Shown one piece after another: positions 47,608-58,600 of a stretch of 64,000 nucleotides of DNA (its first letter is position 1; each line of letters begins with the position of its first letter). Source of the DNA: Dipteris shenzhenensis (lineage: Eukaryota; Polypodiophyta; Polypodiopsida; Gleicheniales). The notes beneath the pieces are model-generated. The model did not search any database, was not told where the DNA came from, and saw only the letters and a program-made list of their open reading frames with translations. The position numbers and the translations under genes were made by a program. The stretch is taken from the NCBI GenBank assembly GCA_047967505.1, contig CM106538.1. One strand, 5' to 3'.

Positions 47608-48050
47608 CTAATCAAGAACATCTTGCAAAAGTCCAATTTGAATCTCCTTCCAAGTACTCTTACATGTGTTGGAGCATTTTCTTTTGTCTTTTCTGCACTC
47701 TCTTGCTCTCCTTGGCCTCGAGGCTCTTCTTGCACCTCCTGTTGTTCAAGACTAATCACGGGATGAGGTGATGACTCTTCTTGAGTGATTGTAACCTCAG
47801 TTTCTACAAATATATCCATGTGTGGGTTATTTGCATCATTTTGTGGAGTACGAGATGTACACTCCTCACTCACAGATCTTCTTGATGGTCCAGATCTCAA
47901 TGCATAAGTTTTAGCTCCTTTGAATATATATCACAACCAGCAAGGATGAGTTATATATTGCTCACGTCCATCATAGATATGCCAAGGTTATTAGTACCAA
48001 AAAGTTTTAGAATTACCTCTTGTAGTTGATTTCTTTCGCCTTGATGCCAT

Positions 48051-49454
48051 CTTGTCAGGATGAAAATGCTCACTACTATGAAACCTGTATATACAAAATG
48101 TTTCAAATCCTTAAGATAGTAAAATATAAAATGCATAAGCATATATAAATGTTGTCAAATCCTTAAGATAGTGAAATTTGTAACCCTTGAGACATTGCAA
48201 TGCAAACCCTTAAGACAATTGAGATACATATCAATTCCTTGAAAGAAGTCCTCGATAACAATATCTTTAAATGAATGCTAATCCTAATTCAATAATAGGA
48301 CTATAGACTATTGGAGATGACTTATGAAAGCTTCGAATACATTTTGAACCATGGATCTTGCCAACAGTAGTTACTATGTGAGTGAGAGAGATGGCTAAGA
48401 ACTGAGAGATGAACTTAGTGAAACTGAGAGATGAATTGCTGAGCTGTAAATTGGAATAGAACTTCTGAAACAGACTGCCAAAAACCTCAACCTTGCTGCT
48501 GTCCCCTGCTGAGGTGCTGCATAGAGATCAGTGACAGTGTGAACCCATCCATGAGGAACCTTAGAACCCGTCCATGAGGAACCTTAGACATGCCATCTTG
48601 TGATATGCATGTATATGGCCGAAGTCTCGGCCTCTAGTCCAAGCCAATGCCCTTGGCCTCTCTTTTATAGAAGAACATTCTGCTATAAATAACATCCCAC
48701 TATAAATAGCATTCCCAATTAGATATAGATAGTTGGCCCTTTGTTACTGCACAAGTCCTTTAGACCCATGTTAGCCGCTAGGCTTAATCCCAAGCTCCCC
48801 TAAATCCGAGGATTAGTATCCAGGTACATAACATTCTTCCCATGGAAGCGGAAAAGTAAGATCAAACTCTACCTCTTAGATTGAGCTATCAATTCCTTCC
48901 ATGACCGATCAATCAATGGTAAGCTCCAACTAAGCTCTCCATCTTTGATATCCTGCTCATGAAAGATAACAGCAACAGAGCTCTCAATCCAAACAAGGTT
49001 ACCTTCTGGTCATATACTCAAAAAATTCTCGTTTCATAACTATCAACATACTCCCAGGATTAACGCCCTATGAAATCTCCGTCCTAGTTTCCAATTGCAT
49101 TCTATTCACTCCCACTCCTTTGCATTCGACCATGCTTGTGAACTGCTACAAGATGAGAGAGCATATCAAGACTATCCATTTGGCTAGTCTGGGTTGTAGT
49201 GCATCTATCATTGCCTGCAAGCTAGCCAAAGATTTGTCCAAATTAGTATGCTCTAGTGGTCAGTACTGAAAACATCACTCTGAACTGGTACTTCGGCAAT
49301 CAAAAGTCTAGGCTGGTGAGTAACTGCCTCTTTCGGGTGGGTTGCGATGATATGCTGCTCACTAACAAGCAAAGCGAGCACTCATGAAGTAAATACAAAT
49401 TCCTACATTGTATTAGGACTCATATGGCAGTGGACAACAAGGCTTACAGTTGCA
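48051..49454. other. Upstream region of locus 2; no gene recognised
   Basis: Holds the presumed promoter and 5' untranslated region of the ParB-like/methyltransferase gene (minus strand). 'CAAATCCTTAAGATAGT.AAAT' is duplicated at about 48105-48125 and 48155-48175, and 'GAACCCATCCATGAGGAACCTTAGA' is partly duplicated at about 48540-48590. I cannot place a TATA box with confidence. Confidence 0.35.
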
Positions 49455-50303
49455 GCCCCCCTAAAAAAAGGGGGGGCTCAGTAGCCCCCCGCAGTCTGCG
49501 CTAATGCAGACTCTATGAAACCAAAAAAAAAGGGGGGGCTCATTGAGGGCTGCACTGCTGCAGTAGCAGCATTGATGACAAACACAATTGGACTCTGGAG
49601 TCAGATGCCCGATACAATTTTTGTTGGAGGTGCTGTCTGTGGACGGTGGACCGATGTGGGCGAGGATGATCATCATCAGTGCAGAATCAAGAGGTGAATA
49701 CTGGTTCAAACTTCAAAGAGTCATCAGAGAGAAATCTGATTTAGAACTTCAGAAGAGTTCTGCTCGGATATGTATTGTGCAATTTGTGTAGCACTGAAGA
49801 CGGCGATGAAGGCGAGGACCAATAAAATGATTAATCAGACTCTGTAGATGGGAGTGCAAAACTAGATTCTTGGAAATGGATGGAATTCGGAGCACACGAT
49901 GGTGGCGGCAACTAGCGAGCAATCGAACAGAATCTAGTGATCAAACTAAAGATCGTGTAAAATCTAGTTAATGAGAAGGAAAGCACGATGGCAATCTAGC
50001 AACGATAGGGGAAACCGAGCTAAAACAATCTAGCTATATAAATTAAAATTATTATTATGGAGTGAAGTTTGAACTGAAACTGAAACTGAGCTTTGGTGCA
50101 CGAAAAACTCTGAGAGCTTGTCGCAAAAAACTAAAACTGTGAGCTTTTGTGCCTTAGCAGCCCCCCAGAGTTTGTGCTAGCATAGACTCTATGAAACCAA
50201 AAAAAAGGGGGGGGCTCAACAGCCCCCCATAGTCTATGCTAGCGTAGACTCTATGAAACCAAAAAAAAGGGGGGGGCTGCTGAGTCCCCCCCTTTTTTTT
50301 CAT
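49455..50303. repeat. Dispersed 60-bp repeats with C6/G7 blocks (three copies), possibly ends of one element
   Basis: The unit 'AGCCCCCC..AGTCT..GCTA' plus 'GACTCTATGAAACCAAAAAA' plus a G7-8 run and GCT occurs at about 49482-49542, 50157-50217 and 50217-50280. Each end can pair: AGCCCCCC with GGGGGGCT. The outermost sequences (49458 'CCCCCCTAAAAAAAGGGGGG' and 50281 'GAGTCCCCCCCTTTTTTTTT') are also hairpins. 49600-50150 between them has no coding signature. Confidence 0.65.
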
Positions 50304-50530
50304 ACAAGTTGCTGAGAGAATTCAGAGAGAATTCATCTCTTGTCTGAGTGCAAGGCCAATTCAAAAATTCTTGAAGCAGCCCAATTGAAAATAATATAAT
50401 TCGGCTTAGAAGAATTTGCTTGAACGAATATTTACCTGTTGCTTTGGTAGTCGTGTGAGTTTTTAGAAGAGCCGAGGAAGCTTTGTAAAGGCATGGCTAA
50501 GGGAGTGAGATAAGACGAAAGGGGAGCTGT

Positions 50531-50878
50531 GTGAGTGCTAAGGAGGAGGAGGTGGAAAGGTGGAAGGAGGGAGGAGAGAGCCAAGAGAGGGGACAAAGGA
50601 GGGAGGAGAGAGGGAGGAGAGAGTCGAGAGAGGGGACGGAGGAGGGAGGAGAGGAGAGAGCCGAGAGAGGAAAGGGGAGCTGTGTAAGGAGGAGGAGGGG
50701 AAAAGGTGGAAGGAGGGAGGAGAGAGCCGAGAGAGGGGACGAAGGAGGGAGGAGAGAGGGAGGAGAGAGCCGAGAGAGGGATTGCCGAGAGAGGAAAGGG
50801 GAGCTGTGTAAGGAGGAGGAGGGGAAAAGGTGGAAGGAGGGAGGAGAGAGTCGAGAGAGGGGGCGAAGGATAAGGTGA
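50531..50878 (+). repeat. 350-bp homopurine (G/A) minisatellite
   Basis: Almost pure purine on the plus strand: 'GAGGAGGAGGTGGAAAGGTG' and nested repeats of 'GGAGGGAGGAGAGAG.CGAGA', about 50-130 bp periods. Open frames through it (Glu/Gly/Arg or Ser/Leu/Pro repeats) are artefacts of composition. Confidence 0.9.
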
Positions 50879-51327
50879 CTAACTAGTGTCAGATTGTGGC
50901 GGCAAGGCATAATCGGCATCAATCTTCTCTACCCGATTAATCATCCCTATAATAGCATGTTGCTTTTAAGGCTTAAGATTGTGGCATCCTGGCATAATCC
51001 AAGTTTGTGAAAGAATCTCGGCCGCCACCTTTCTCACCATCATTCCAGCTCAATTGGTTGTAATGACGGTCACATGGCTACTTCTCATTGTGGTGTCAGG
51101 GCATAATCAACATTGGAATTAGCTCAAACACCACCTGTTTCACAATCCTCTACCCATTTTCAATATTTGCACTCTGCTTTCTCGTGACCACACATCCTAA
51201 TACTACTCTCTTGTCATTTTCTCCTCTTCATTCTCTCCCACCATTACTTTCTAAGTCTCTTTGGTTGCCTTCTAGCTTTGCATCACATTGCATTTCTCTC
51301 TTTCATCCCTTCTTATTTTCATGATCC
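50879..51327. other. No gene recognised
   Basis: Contains 'TTGTGGC.GC.AGGCATAATC' repeated three times (about 50895, 50982 and 51090), an imperfect direct repeat. No coding signature. Confidence 0.35.
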
Positions 51328-51424
51328 ATGTTGGGTTATCATCCCTCTGCTCTCAATGCCATGTTGGATTACCATCCCTTTCCTCTCAATGCCATGTTGG
51401 ATTACCATCCCTCTGCTCTCAAGA
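51328..51424. repeat. Three 33-bp tandem repeats
   Basis: 'ATGTTGG.TTA.CATCCCT..' units at 51328-51360, 51361-51393 and 51394-51424 with few differences. Confidence 0.85.
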
Positions 51425-51429
51425 TTGTG

Positions 51430-52162
51430 TGTATTCTTTGAGCTCCTCTAATAACCACTTTCTTTGAGCTCCCTCTGTCTTTGGTACCTTTTGTTGTGTC
51501 ATCCAAAATGGATACAGAAGAGGCTTCTATTGAATGGCTTATTAAAGGGGTGAATCTATCACACTCTATTCCGCTCAAGGATGGAAGAAGGATTATTAGT
51601 AACATTTCCTTCAAAGCCTTCTTCCCCATATGCACAAGCTCATCTACCTTAAGGTAGTCATTCAATGTGAAGCAACAATGAAGGTAAAGGTTTCATCTGG
51701 GTGGGATATTGATGGTCAAGAGCATTATGTACTGGATGCCTCCTTGACAACACCTGAGTCAACATACCACACATCATTTCTTTCTTCTGCACTTGTCACG
51801 GAATTGGTCATGTGTTGCACCATAAATAGATGCTCATTTCTGTCATCACCCTGTCTACTAGAAGATGCATAATTGCCTTGCTGCAATTTTCCATTCATAA
51901 TGTCATTCTACTTTTTGTAGCAGTCTTTAGCCATATGACCCATTTTACCATAGTAGTAGCATTCAACATTGCTGTTTGCATTTTGGCCTCTCTGCCATCC
52001 ACCACGACCTCTTTGGCTCCCCCTTGCACTTTTCGACTGTCCTACCTGCAGAGATTTGCTCCCAAACTCGAAAAAGGAAAGCAACACTGGTCCTCTTACT
52101 AGGACACTGCGAACTTGGTTTGCTTTCTTGAGCTCCTTACCACGAACCAAGCTCTGATACCA
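51430..52162 (-). pseudogene. Ty1/copia relic with most of gag deleted
   Basis: A tRNA-iMet primer-binding site (TGGTATCAGAGC, minus strand, 52162-52151) abuts an LTR end. Only about 190 bp later come the gag tail 'SQRGRGGWQRGQNANSN' and the zinc knuckle CYYYGKMGHMAKDC (51961-51920), whose second Cys has become Tyr. Then comes the protease start 'DVWYVDSG' at 51763-51752. Sequence further left is too worn to assign. Nearly all of gag is therefore missing, an internal deletion, and the element is dead. Confidence 0.75.
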
Positions 52163-52490
52163 TGTGAAGATAGTGGGAGAGAAGGAAGGAGTCTCACTTG
52201 CGGCTTTCTCACATACACAATGGGGGAATACACACAAAGATGGAGGTTGAAAATAGTTTTCCTCTTCTTAGTTGTTAAAGCCAAAAGAACTCTAGTACAA
52301 AGAAATAGAAGAACCTTATATGTGGGTCTCAAACCAAACTCAGTTAACTAAGGTGGCATACTAATTGAGCTACAAACTAGAGTACATAAGGATAGCTGTC
52401 ATCCAGCTATTATTCATGGGCGGTGTACCAACCGCATCTGCAACTAACAAGTCGGTGACATAAATGTACAACAGTCACCTTGGCATATCA
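52163..52490 (-). repeat. 5' LTR of the copia relic (outer end uncertain)
   Basis: On the plus strand begins TGTGAAGATAGTGGGAGAG directly after the primer-binding site, so on the minus strand the LTR ends ...ATCTTCACA. The other end is not fixed; a 'CA' near 52490 is one possibility. No second LTR seen in the window. Confidence 0.5.
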
Positions 52491-52634
52491 TGAGTGGAGC
52501 TCGATATCTCAACACAAAGTGCCAAACAATATGCATATATGATTGGAAGGCATGTTGGGGATGGTCCTAACTTGGAAGCCTTGATGCAAAGAGTGGCCTC
52601 AAGGAGTACACCTTCACCAACACAAGTTGCATAA

Positions 52635-53918
52635 ATGGTGCATGAAACAGTTGCAAGGACACCAATGTATGAAGAACCAAGACCATTACATGGGGATAAG
52701 GTAACAGTCCAAAGAAAGAGAAGCAAGTCATCAAGTATACATTTAGAAAACACCTCACATAAGCTAGGGTATGTGATGGAGACCAGAGATCGTAAGCAAA
52801 GAGGGCGGCCGAGAAAAATTAGGTTCGAGACAGAAGGTGGAGATTGGCATTCAATAAAACCGCAAGGTAATACCCAACCAGTGGTTGTTAGGGCTTTCAC
52901 AATGGAGCAAGGTGGAGTTCAAGGGGAGTCTACAAAAACATCATGGGAAAAACATGGCAATGTAGGGGAAGCTGAAGGAGCTCAGAATGAGACCATGCCC
53001 ACAAGAGAACAAGCCCCAACGGCTCCACCTATGAGACAAGGAGGCCTTCCTAGTGGCCTCTCTATTATTGAGGTGCCTATCCACCGTACCTTTTGGGCAA
53101 TTCGAAGGACCTCCAAAAACTCTAAAGTGAAGTGTCTTGGATTCATAGATGGAAAGGTTAAGCGTAATCGATATATACAAAGCAGTTCACAAGGATGGTG
53201 GCACCCTGTTTCTACTCTAAACGGTGGCATTCAGGGGTAGGAGGACCAAAAGCACGATGGATGTGGCTTTGTAATGATGATATAACTCATACATGGCACC
53301 CAAATCATAATATCATGCATGTTCCTGAATGTCCATTTGTGCGAAAGGTGGATGTGGAAACAAACGTCACAAGTGAGGAGATAGGCAATCTCATCAAGGC
53401 TGGTTTTAGACTGCCAAATAGTGGATCAAGCCCATGTAAATTGGAGGACACCAAATGTACCTCAAGGATCGGCACCGATGCCAACTAATTTTTGTGATGC
53501 ACATGGAGGGTTGGCATCGATACCAAGGAATTTAGCTCAACACACATTGGTAAGAACCACAAAATGGAGGCATGGCATATCTAAGGAGGCTGCAAAAAGA
53601 ATAGCTAGTGCTCAATCTATGCACGCTGTTGTCATGGGAGAAATGACAGTGGAGCTTCTTCATCATAGTATTTTCCATTTGAGAACAACAGTGTCTGACA
53701 AGGCTCAGATGTCTTAGGATGTGCACATCAAGACTGAACCCATGTGTACATGTCCAGATTTTCAAAAAAGAGAGTTGGGTCAAAAACCTTATCTGTCATG
53801 CAAACATATCTATTACATCTTCATCTGTGTATTGGGATTGGATCCAAATCAACACATGCTTATTCATCAACCAACCCTTTCCACTATGGATGTTTCATCA
53901 CCTAGGATCAATCTATAG
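52635..53918 (+). pseudogene. AT-hook and SWIM-type zinc-finger protein, broken gene
   Basis: 52635-53240 is open for 201 aa and includes 'RKQRGRPRKIRFETEGGDW', an AT-hook (RGRP) for minor-groove DNA binding. After a frame change near 53235 the sequence continues 'RWMWLCNDDITHTWHP' (53195-53488 frame), then in a third frame 'KEAAKRIASAQSMHAVVMGE' (53421-53717). An in-frame TAG at 53715-53717 separates it from 'MCTCPDFQKRELGQKPYLSC' then KH, which fits the SWIM zinc finger C.C...n...C.H, followed by 'VLGLDPNQHMLIHQPTL'. SWIM fingers occur in MULE-type transposases and in host DNA-binding proteins. No DDE transposase core is visible here, so the origin is open. Two frame changes and a stop make it a pseudogene. 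Confidence 0.6.
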
Positions 53919-53939
53919 ACCTGAATGCAAAATATAAAG

Positions 53940-54357
53940 TTGGTTGGTGTTATGATAGCCCACTTTTTGATGTGACACTATTTTTTGCTCAAAATTTGTT
54001 GTGTTGAGTCAACACAATGTTCTTAATGTGGAACATTTTACTAATTGCTTTGGCCTTTTCAAATAATAGAACTACATGAAAATTGGCATATGCTTACTTG
54101 AAGTTTCATTAAACCTTTGTTGCCTTAGCAACAATCCATAGACTTGAATGCATAATACATATTTGCTGGTATTGTGATGGCTCATTTTTATATATGATAT
54201 CATTTGTTACTGACTTGCAATATAAATTACTTGGATTAATAGCTTTGTCTTCTTTAGTCCATAGAATTGCTAATTGTTTTGGTATTTCCTAGGATAAATC
54301 CATATATACAGGATAAGTAATTACTTTGTTATTTTTTGATTAGTAGGTCTTTTTTAT
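53940..54357. other. No gene recognised
   Basis: AT-rich. A partial direct repeat ('CATAGACTTGAATGCA.AATA' near 53915-53937 and 54130-54152; 'TGTTATGATAGC.CA.TTTTTGATAT') suggests local duplication. No coding signature. Confidence 0.35.
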
Positions 54358-54442
54358 GGGACTCTAAAAAAGCTCGCAAACTTTGATAAATTTCAAAAAA
54401 AGCTCGCATTAAAAAGCTCACAATAAAATTTTCCCCAGTCCG
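54358..54442 (-). repeat. Dispersed repeat 'TCCGG...GAGCTTTTT', right copy
   Basis: The reverse complement reads 'TCCGGACTGGGGAAAATTTT', 'TTGTGAGCTTTTT', 'GCGAGCTTTTTTTGAAATTT', 'GCGAGCTTTTTTAGAG', resembling 35856-35934 in inverted orientation. Confidence 0.45.
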
Positions 54443-54879
54443 GAGTACCATAGCTACCTTGACCCAATGCTTCCTCATATCGATTACAAATCCATGATTA
54501 GTTGATGCATGAAAGACTGCTTTGCGATTATTTCCTCATAGTTCATCACCTACTCTAATAGTGTGAATTTTAAAGTAGAGCATAGCATCTATATTAGCCT
54601 AATGTAAGAGAATTTCTGGAACATGCCTTAGGACAAAGATAAATTGAACCTCCATATATGTGGAACACTACTCCAGGGTAAAACTCTCAAAGTCATACAA
54701 CAATATTGTCCTTATCCCATGGACTTTAGGACTAAATAATCTTGACATGCCAAGATATTCTCCATATTATTTTGATCTTGGGTCACTTAGACAAGTTTGA
54801 GACTATGGAACTTAGATACCAAATTTGAGACCTTTTCCTAGTAAGACCTCAGGTACCGATTAGGGACTTGGTCTTCACC

Positions 54880-55330
54880 TCTGAGTCATCAAATGATTAG
54901 TAATGAATCTCCCATGACATAAAGATAAGTTATTCCCACTGTCCTTTTCCAAAGGTCAACAAGATCAAACTAGAGAGTAGTTGAGTCCATTGTACTCGTT
55001 TTTTTAGGCTAGCATATGCGTCTGACCAGATGTATTATCTCCTAGTTGAGGACCATTATTGAAAGAAAGGCATTTTCCCCCCAATAATATTGTTGTTAGC
55101 TTGCTAGATTAGTGATCTACTATGTCATGATTGCAAGGCATAGACTAAGGCAAACTTAAAAAATTTATCTTTCAAAAGCCTCTGCGACAATCCATCGACC
55201 TTCTCCATCATTTAAAGCCACACACAATAGATTGAAGAGCATGTCTCAGAAGGACTATCGTTCAAGAAATGAGTTGTCACCTATATAAAAAATTTCATAT
55301 CCAATAAATGCCCCATTTGACTACTAATTA
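54880..55330 (-). pseudogene. Possible LINE endonuclease remnant
   Basis: Minus-strand pieces 'GDNTSGQTHMLA', 'NEYNGLNYSLV' and 'GNNLSLCHGRFITNH' (about 55045-54900) resemble the endonuclease segment of the LINE at 59040-60962, which has 'GDNAFGNTHMLAFECHHW'. Many stops. Weak evidence; no catalytic motif is preserved. Confidence 0.3.
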
Positions 55331-56680
55331 TGCTCCTATAAAGCCACTATATCAAGCTGCAATCTCTTGACACATATACAATTTTTCATTTTTGCAAGTC
55401 ACATAAGCCCTGTACATTGTAAGTCACATATTTTATCTATGACAGCATATTTACAAATTTAGAAATATTACAGAATCCATCACATTAAAAAGTGAAATCA
55501 AGACTACATGTCAATGTCAAGATCCAAGACGTTATCCTAATGTCATACTAGATCTTGTGGACTAGTCAATAACAAAGCAACTTTATCTTTCTAGAAAAGA
55601 GGATGACTCTCAATCATTACAAATACCTATGCCAGAACTCTCAGCAAGGTTATGCTCATGTGAGGCGAAAGAGTCCTCCTAGCTTTTGTTATTCATCTAC
55701 TATAATAACTTCAAAAAAACCCTTGGCTACATAATGCACTTTCTACACAAAGCATCTCATTAAAGTCCTTGTCAACTAATTTTCCACATTTGCTCTGCTG
55801 CAATAGGCATTCAACCTTGGAAAAAGATAATAACAACATTCTTAGGCTATTTCCTAACCAAATCCGCAATTTTATCAACCTCCATAGTCATGCCCACTGT
55901 AGGAATAGGGTCCTTCCAATATTTCTTAGTATCTTTAAAGCCTTATGCATAATCTCAAAAACCAACTGTGCCCCATTCGAGGCATGAACAAGGACATCTT
56001 GGCCCACTGCGATTTTGTCAATCTGAGTGGAAGGCATGTTAACACAAAAATCCCTCAACCACAACTATATACACTCAGCCTGGAAGCCCAATGTATAGGA
56101 TATTATAGGCAAGAGATTTGTGATTATAGCAAGCAACAAATAGTGAAAAGAACATAGAAAATAGTGATGATTGCAACCTCTACAATGGGGAACAAGTGGG
56201 CTTATCAACAGGAAAGAAGGCCAAGAAACAAGCCAATGACACAGATGGTGAAATAACACACACAATTTAGAAATACCCAGAATATGCCCCCCCACACACC
56301 CCCACAGTCACACATAGAGGGCAGTAGAAAGGGAAGGTAAATAGACAACAAAAAGCAGAGAAATCGAGGTAGAGAGAGGGTGGACTAGATGGATTGCCTG
56401 CAGGGATTCCATGCCACGTAAAAACGCGCCCAAAAGAACTGCACATAGATGAGCTAAGCCATCGAGGGGTAGCAAAACCTTGACACTTGAAGCCGCAAGA
56501 GACCTTCCTAGGAGGTTGTGGCTAGTAGACATGCCTGGAAGAAGCTATAAACTTACTGAAGACACACCATGGTGGTGGCACTACAAGCTGGCTAAGTCCT
56601 AGAAGGCCTCATAGATCGAAATCACCATAACCAAGCTCCTCTCTACCCTCACAGACCTTACACACACAGATAATTCTTTT
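55331..56680. other. No gene recognised
   Basis: Stops in all frames. Possibly worn LINE sequence on the minus strand but without usable motifs. Confidence 0.3.
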
Positions 56681-56689
56681 GTTCTTTTT

Positions 56690-57560
56690 TTTGTAAAAGA
56701 GAGATTTTGCTCAAAAAAATGTATGCTCATAGCTGTCCAAAGTGGAACATCTAGCACTCAAAACTAGAAGCAGTAATAAAGGACTTCTCAGTGGACCAGG
56801 AACCCCTCCCCCCCGCCTGCCCAAAACAAACCCACCCACAACACACCATTTTTTAATTTGGGAATCCATGTATGTTTATATTACACAAGGTTGTCCCCAA
56901 AAGGGAGACCATCAAATACAAGATCAAAAAATACAACTCTTTTTTTCTTGTTTTTAGGTGAAATCCATGTGCATTTATATTACAAGTTGTTGTTCCCAAA
57001 GTGGACATTAGCAAATACAAGCTCAAAAAACTTCATGGTAAGACAAGTAGACAATGTAATCAATCTCATAAACATATAGGCAATCATAAAAGGATTGCTT
57101 GAGTGACATCCAAAAATAGTAGAACATGGAAGAAGTGGGCTCTTGAAAGACTTGGTGGTTCCTATTTCTCCACAAAGTCCAGAGTGGCCAATATCGAACC
57201 CATGTGAAAAATAAATCAACTTCCGCTCTCCGTTGGGTGAATATCAAATATCCAAAAAAGCTTGCCAAAGCAAGCAACGAAAAAGTGCACCTGGAGGCAT
57301 TGCACAAGAAATAGCAGGAAGTCATGAGTGATAGGGCAATTTCAAAAAATTTGGAGCAAGGATTCCCTGGGAGCCAAACATCTATGACATAGAGCAGGAG
57401 CAATATGTCTACTTGCCAAGAGTTGGCCAAAGGAATAACACCAAGCCACTCGCAATAAAAAAACATATTGGACGAAGCGAAAGTTTGCAGGACCAGAGTT
57501 GTGGCAATGTTTTACGCTACCATTTGGCATTACGATGCAAAGACCAAAGCCGATTTGCAT
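56690..57560 (-). pseudogene. L1-type LINE C-terminal fragment with 3' end
   Basis: 'CHRCLAPRESLLQIF' then 'LSLMTSCYFLC' (about 57400-57300) resemble the zf-RVT knuckle (C..C...ES..H.F..C). 'VRYWPLWTLWRNRNHQVFQE' (57210-57150) is the typical 'W.LW..RN..VF' block following it. The 3' end lies near 56690, where the minus strand shows 'AAAATCTCTCTTTTACAAA' and A-rich/T-rich sequence. Frames are broken. The neighbouring LINE at 59040-60962 has a closely similar C terminus, so the two are probably family members. Confidence 0.6.
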
Positions 57561-57839
57561 GATGTGATATCCAAAAAGGAGGCATCAAAACCCTATATGA
57601 GCTAGCCACCACTCAGATATCTACCAGGCATAAGGGATGAGTAGAAAAATCATAGCGATGTAAGGTCTAGTCAACAAGGCGATACATAAGCTCTAACTTG
57701 GGTACGGGTAAAAAGCAATGAAGCATCCAAGAAAGTGCCAAAGGGAGTAGTAATGCATCCCCAATCCATACTGTCTAGCTACCAAAGGAAAAGGCAATAA
57801 AGTACCATCATCACAAAGTATATCATCAACAAGAGCAAT

Positions 57840-58600
57840 TCCCTTTGATGAAATAAAACTTGAGGGCCTGGGGTGGGATGTAATTTTCCATGTTCATGTT
57901 GATGCATTGGGCTACGCCATTAGGATCATCTTTGAACAACCATATGGTAGAGTGAATTACTTAGTCTACTATATAATTGGTCAATTGATGACACCACATG
58001 AGTGCAATTATAGCACCACGAGTGTAAAGCTCTCAAGATGGCCTATAGTGCTCATGAATTTAGACACTATTTTCTTAGTAACTCTTGTATTCTATGTCGA
58101 CCACCAAGCTCTATTGTATCGAATAAACAAGGCAATCATCCAAGGATGAATGGTAAGGTGAATGCTATTATTATAGGATTTTAATTTCAATGTCACTCAC
58201 AAAACAAATAAGTTCCATGTAGGTGCAAATTGTCTATCACATCTACCCGCTTAGGATCAAAATCAAGGAGTTACTACTGAGCTCCCAGATGCTCAATTGT
58301 TTGTCTATGGATCTATCTAGTATGATGATATTCTGTACTGCTTGTTGTAGATCACATTCCCCAAGCATATGCCTTGAGATAAGCGAAGGAATTTGGCTTT
58401 GAAATCTTGGAAGTATAGCTTGATTGAAGGATAAATATATCATCAAGGAGTGGATGGGGTCCTGCATCGATGGATACTACCTCATAAATGACAAAAAATG
58501 ATTAATGAGGCACATACCAAGCTTGCTTGAAGTCATTTTAGTGGTGATGTCACAACTCAAATTTTGCAAGTAGGCCCTAGGTGAATTTTGAACTCAAAAA
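57840..58600 (+). pseudogene. Ty3/gypsy RNase H to integrase zinc-finger fragment
   Basis: 'FHVHVDALGYAIRIIFEQP' (57890-57945), 'HECNYSTT', 'FYVDHQALLYRINKAIIQG' (58090-58149) and 'VRW.LLLQDFNFNVTHK.NK' with 'LSRLPA' (58150-58255) are the ordered RNase H blocks of gypsy polyproteins. 'VLHRWILPHK' and a 'THxxLAxSHF' pattern near 58450-58545 fit the H-H-C-C region before the integrase core. A frame change near 58030 and several stops occur. The first RNase H Asp appears as VHVDA. It lies in the opposite strand to the flanking LINEs; no LTRs or integrase core are seen, so it is a short internal fragment. Confidence 0.75.

Larger units (their letters stand above)
37990..48050 (-). pseudogene. ParB-like / DNA methyltransferase multi-exon gene, disrupted (locus 2)
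   Basis: ATG at 48050 in a good plant context (AAGATGGC). Exons supported by GT-AG sites and matching phase: 48050-48017, 47917-47664, 47607-47256, 47154-47049, 46896-46692, 46605/46443-46175, 46097-45771, 45690-45677 joined across the copia insertion to 39770-39579, and 39480-39359. Then, with less certain joining, 39095-38991, 38897-38547, 38459-38394, 38347-38251 and 38137-37990 (stop). Product: basic N terminus (MASRRKKSTTR), acidic Gln/Glu-rich linker, ParB-like domain (KKFLVWDGNHRLKAW), a long middle region, an acidic stretch, and a C-terminal DNA methyltransferase (FTDLGDCIIDVFACCFG). Damage: copia insertion in an exon, exon duplication with frameshift and two TAA, TGA at 46010-46012 and 39401-39403, and an unresolved join near 38390. 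Prokaryotic and phage proteins combine ParB-like and methylase domains; the function in a plant is unknown. Confidence 0.72.

Noticed and set aside
50497-50922. Ser/Leu/Pro-rich and Glu/Gly/Arg-rich open frames of 83-141 aa
   Set aside because: Pure consequence of the homopurine block; no unrelated sequence complexity.
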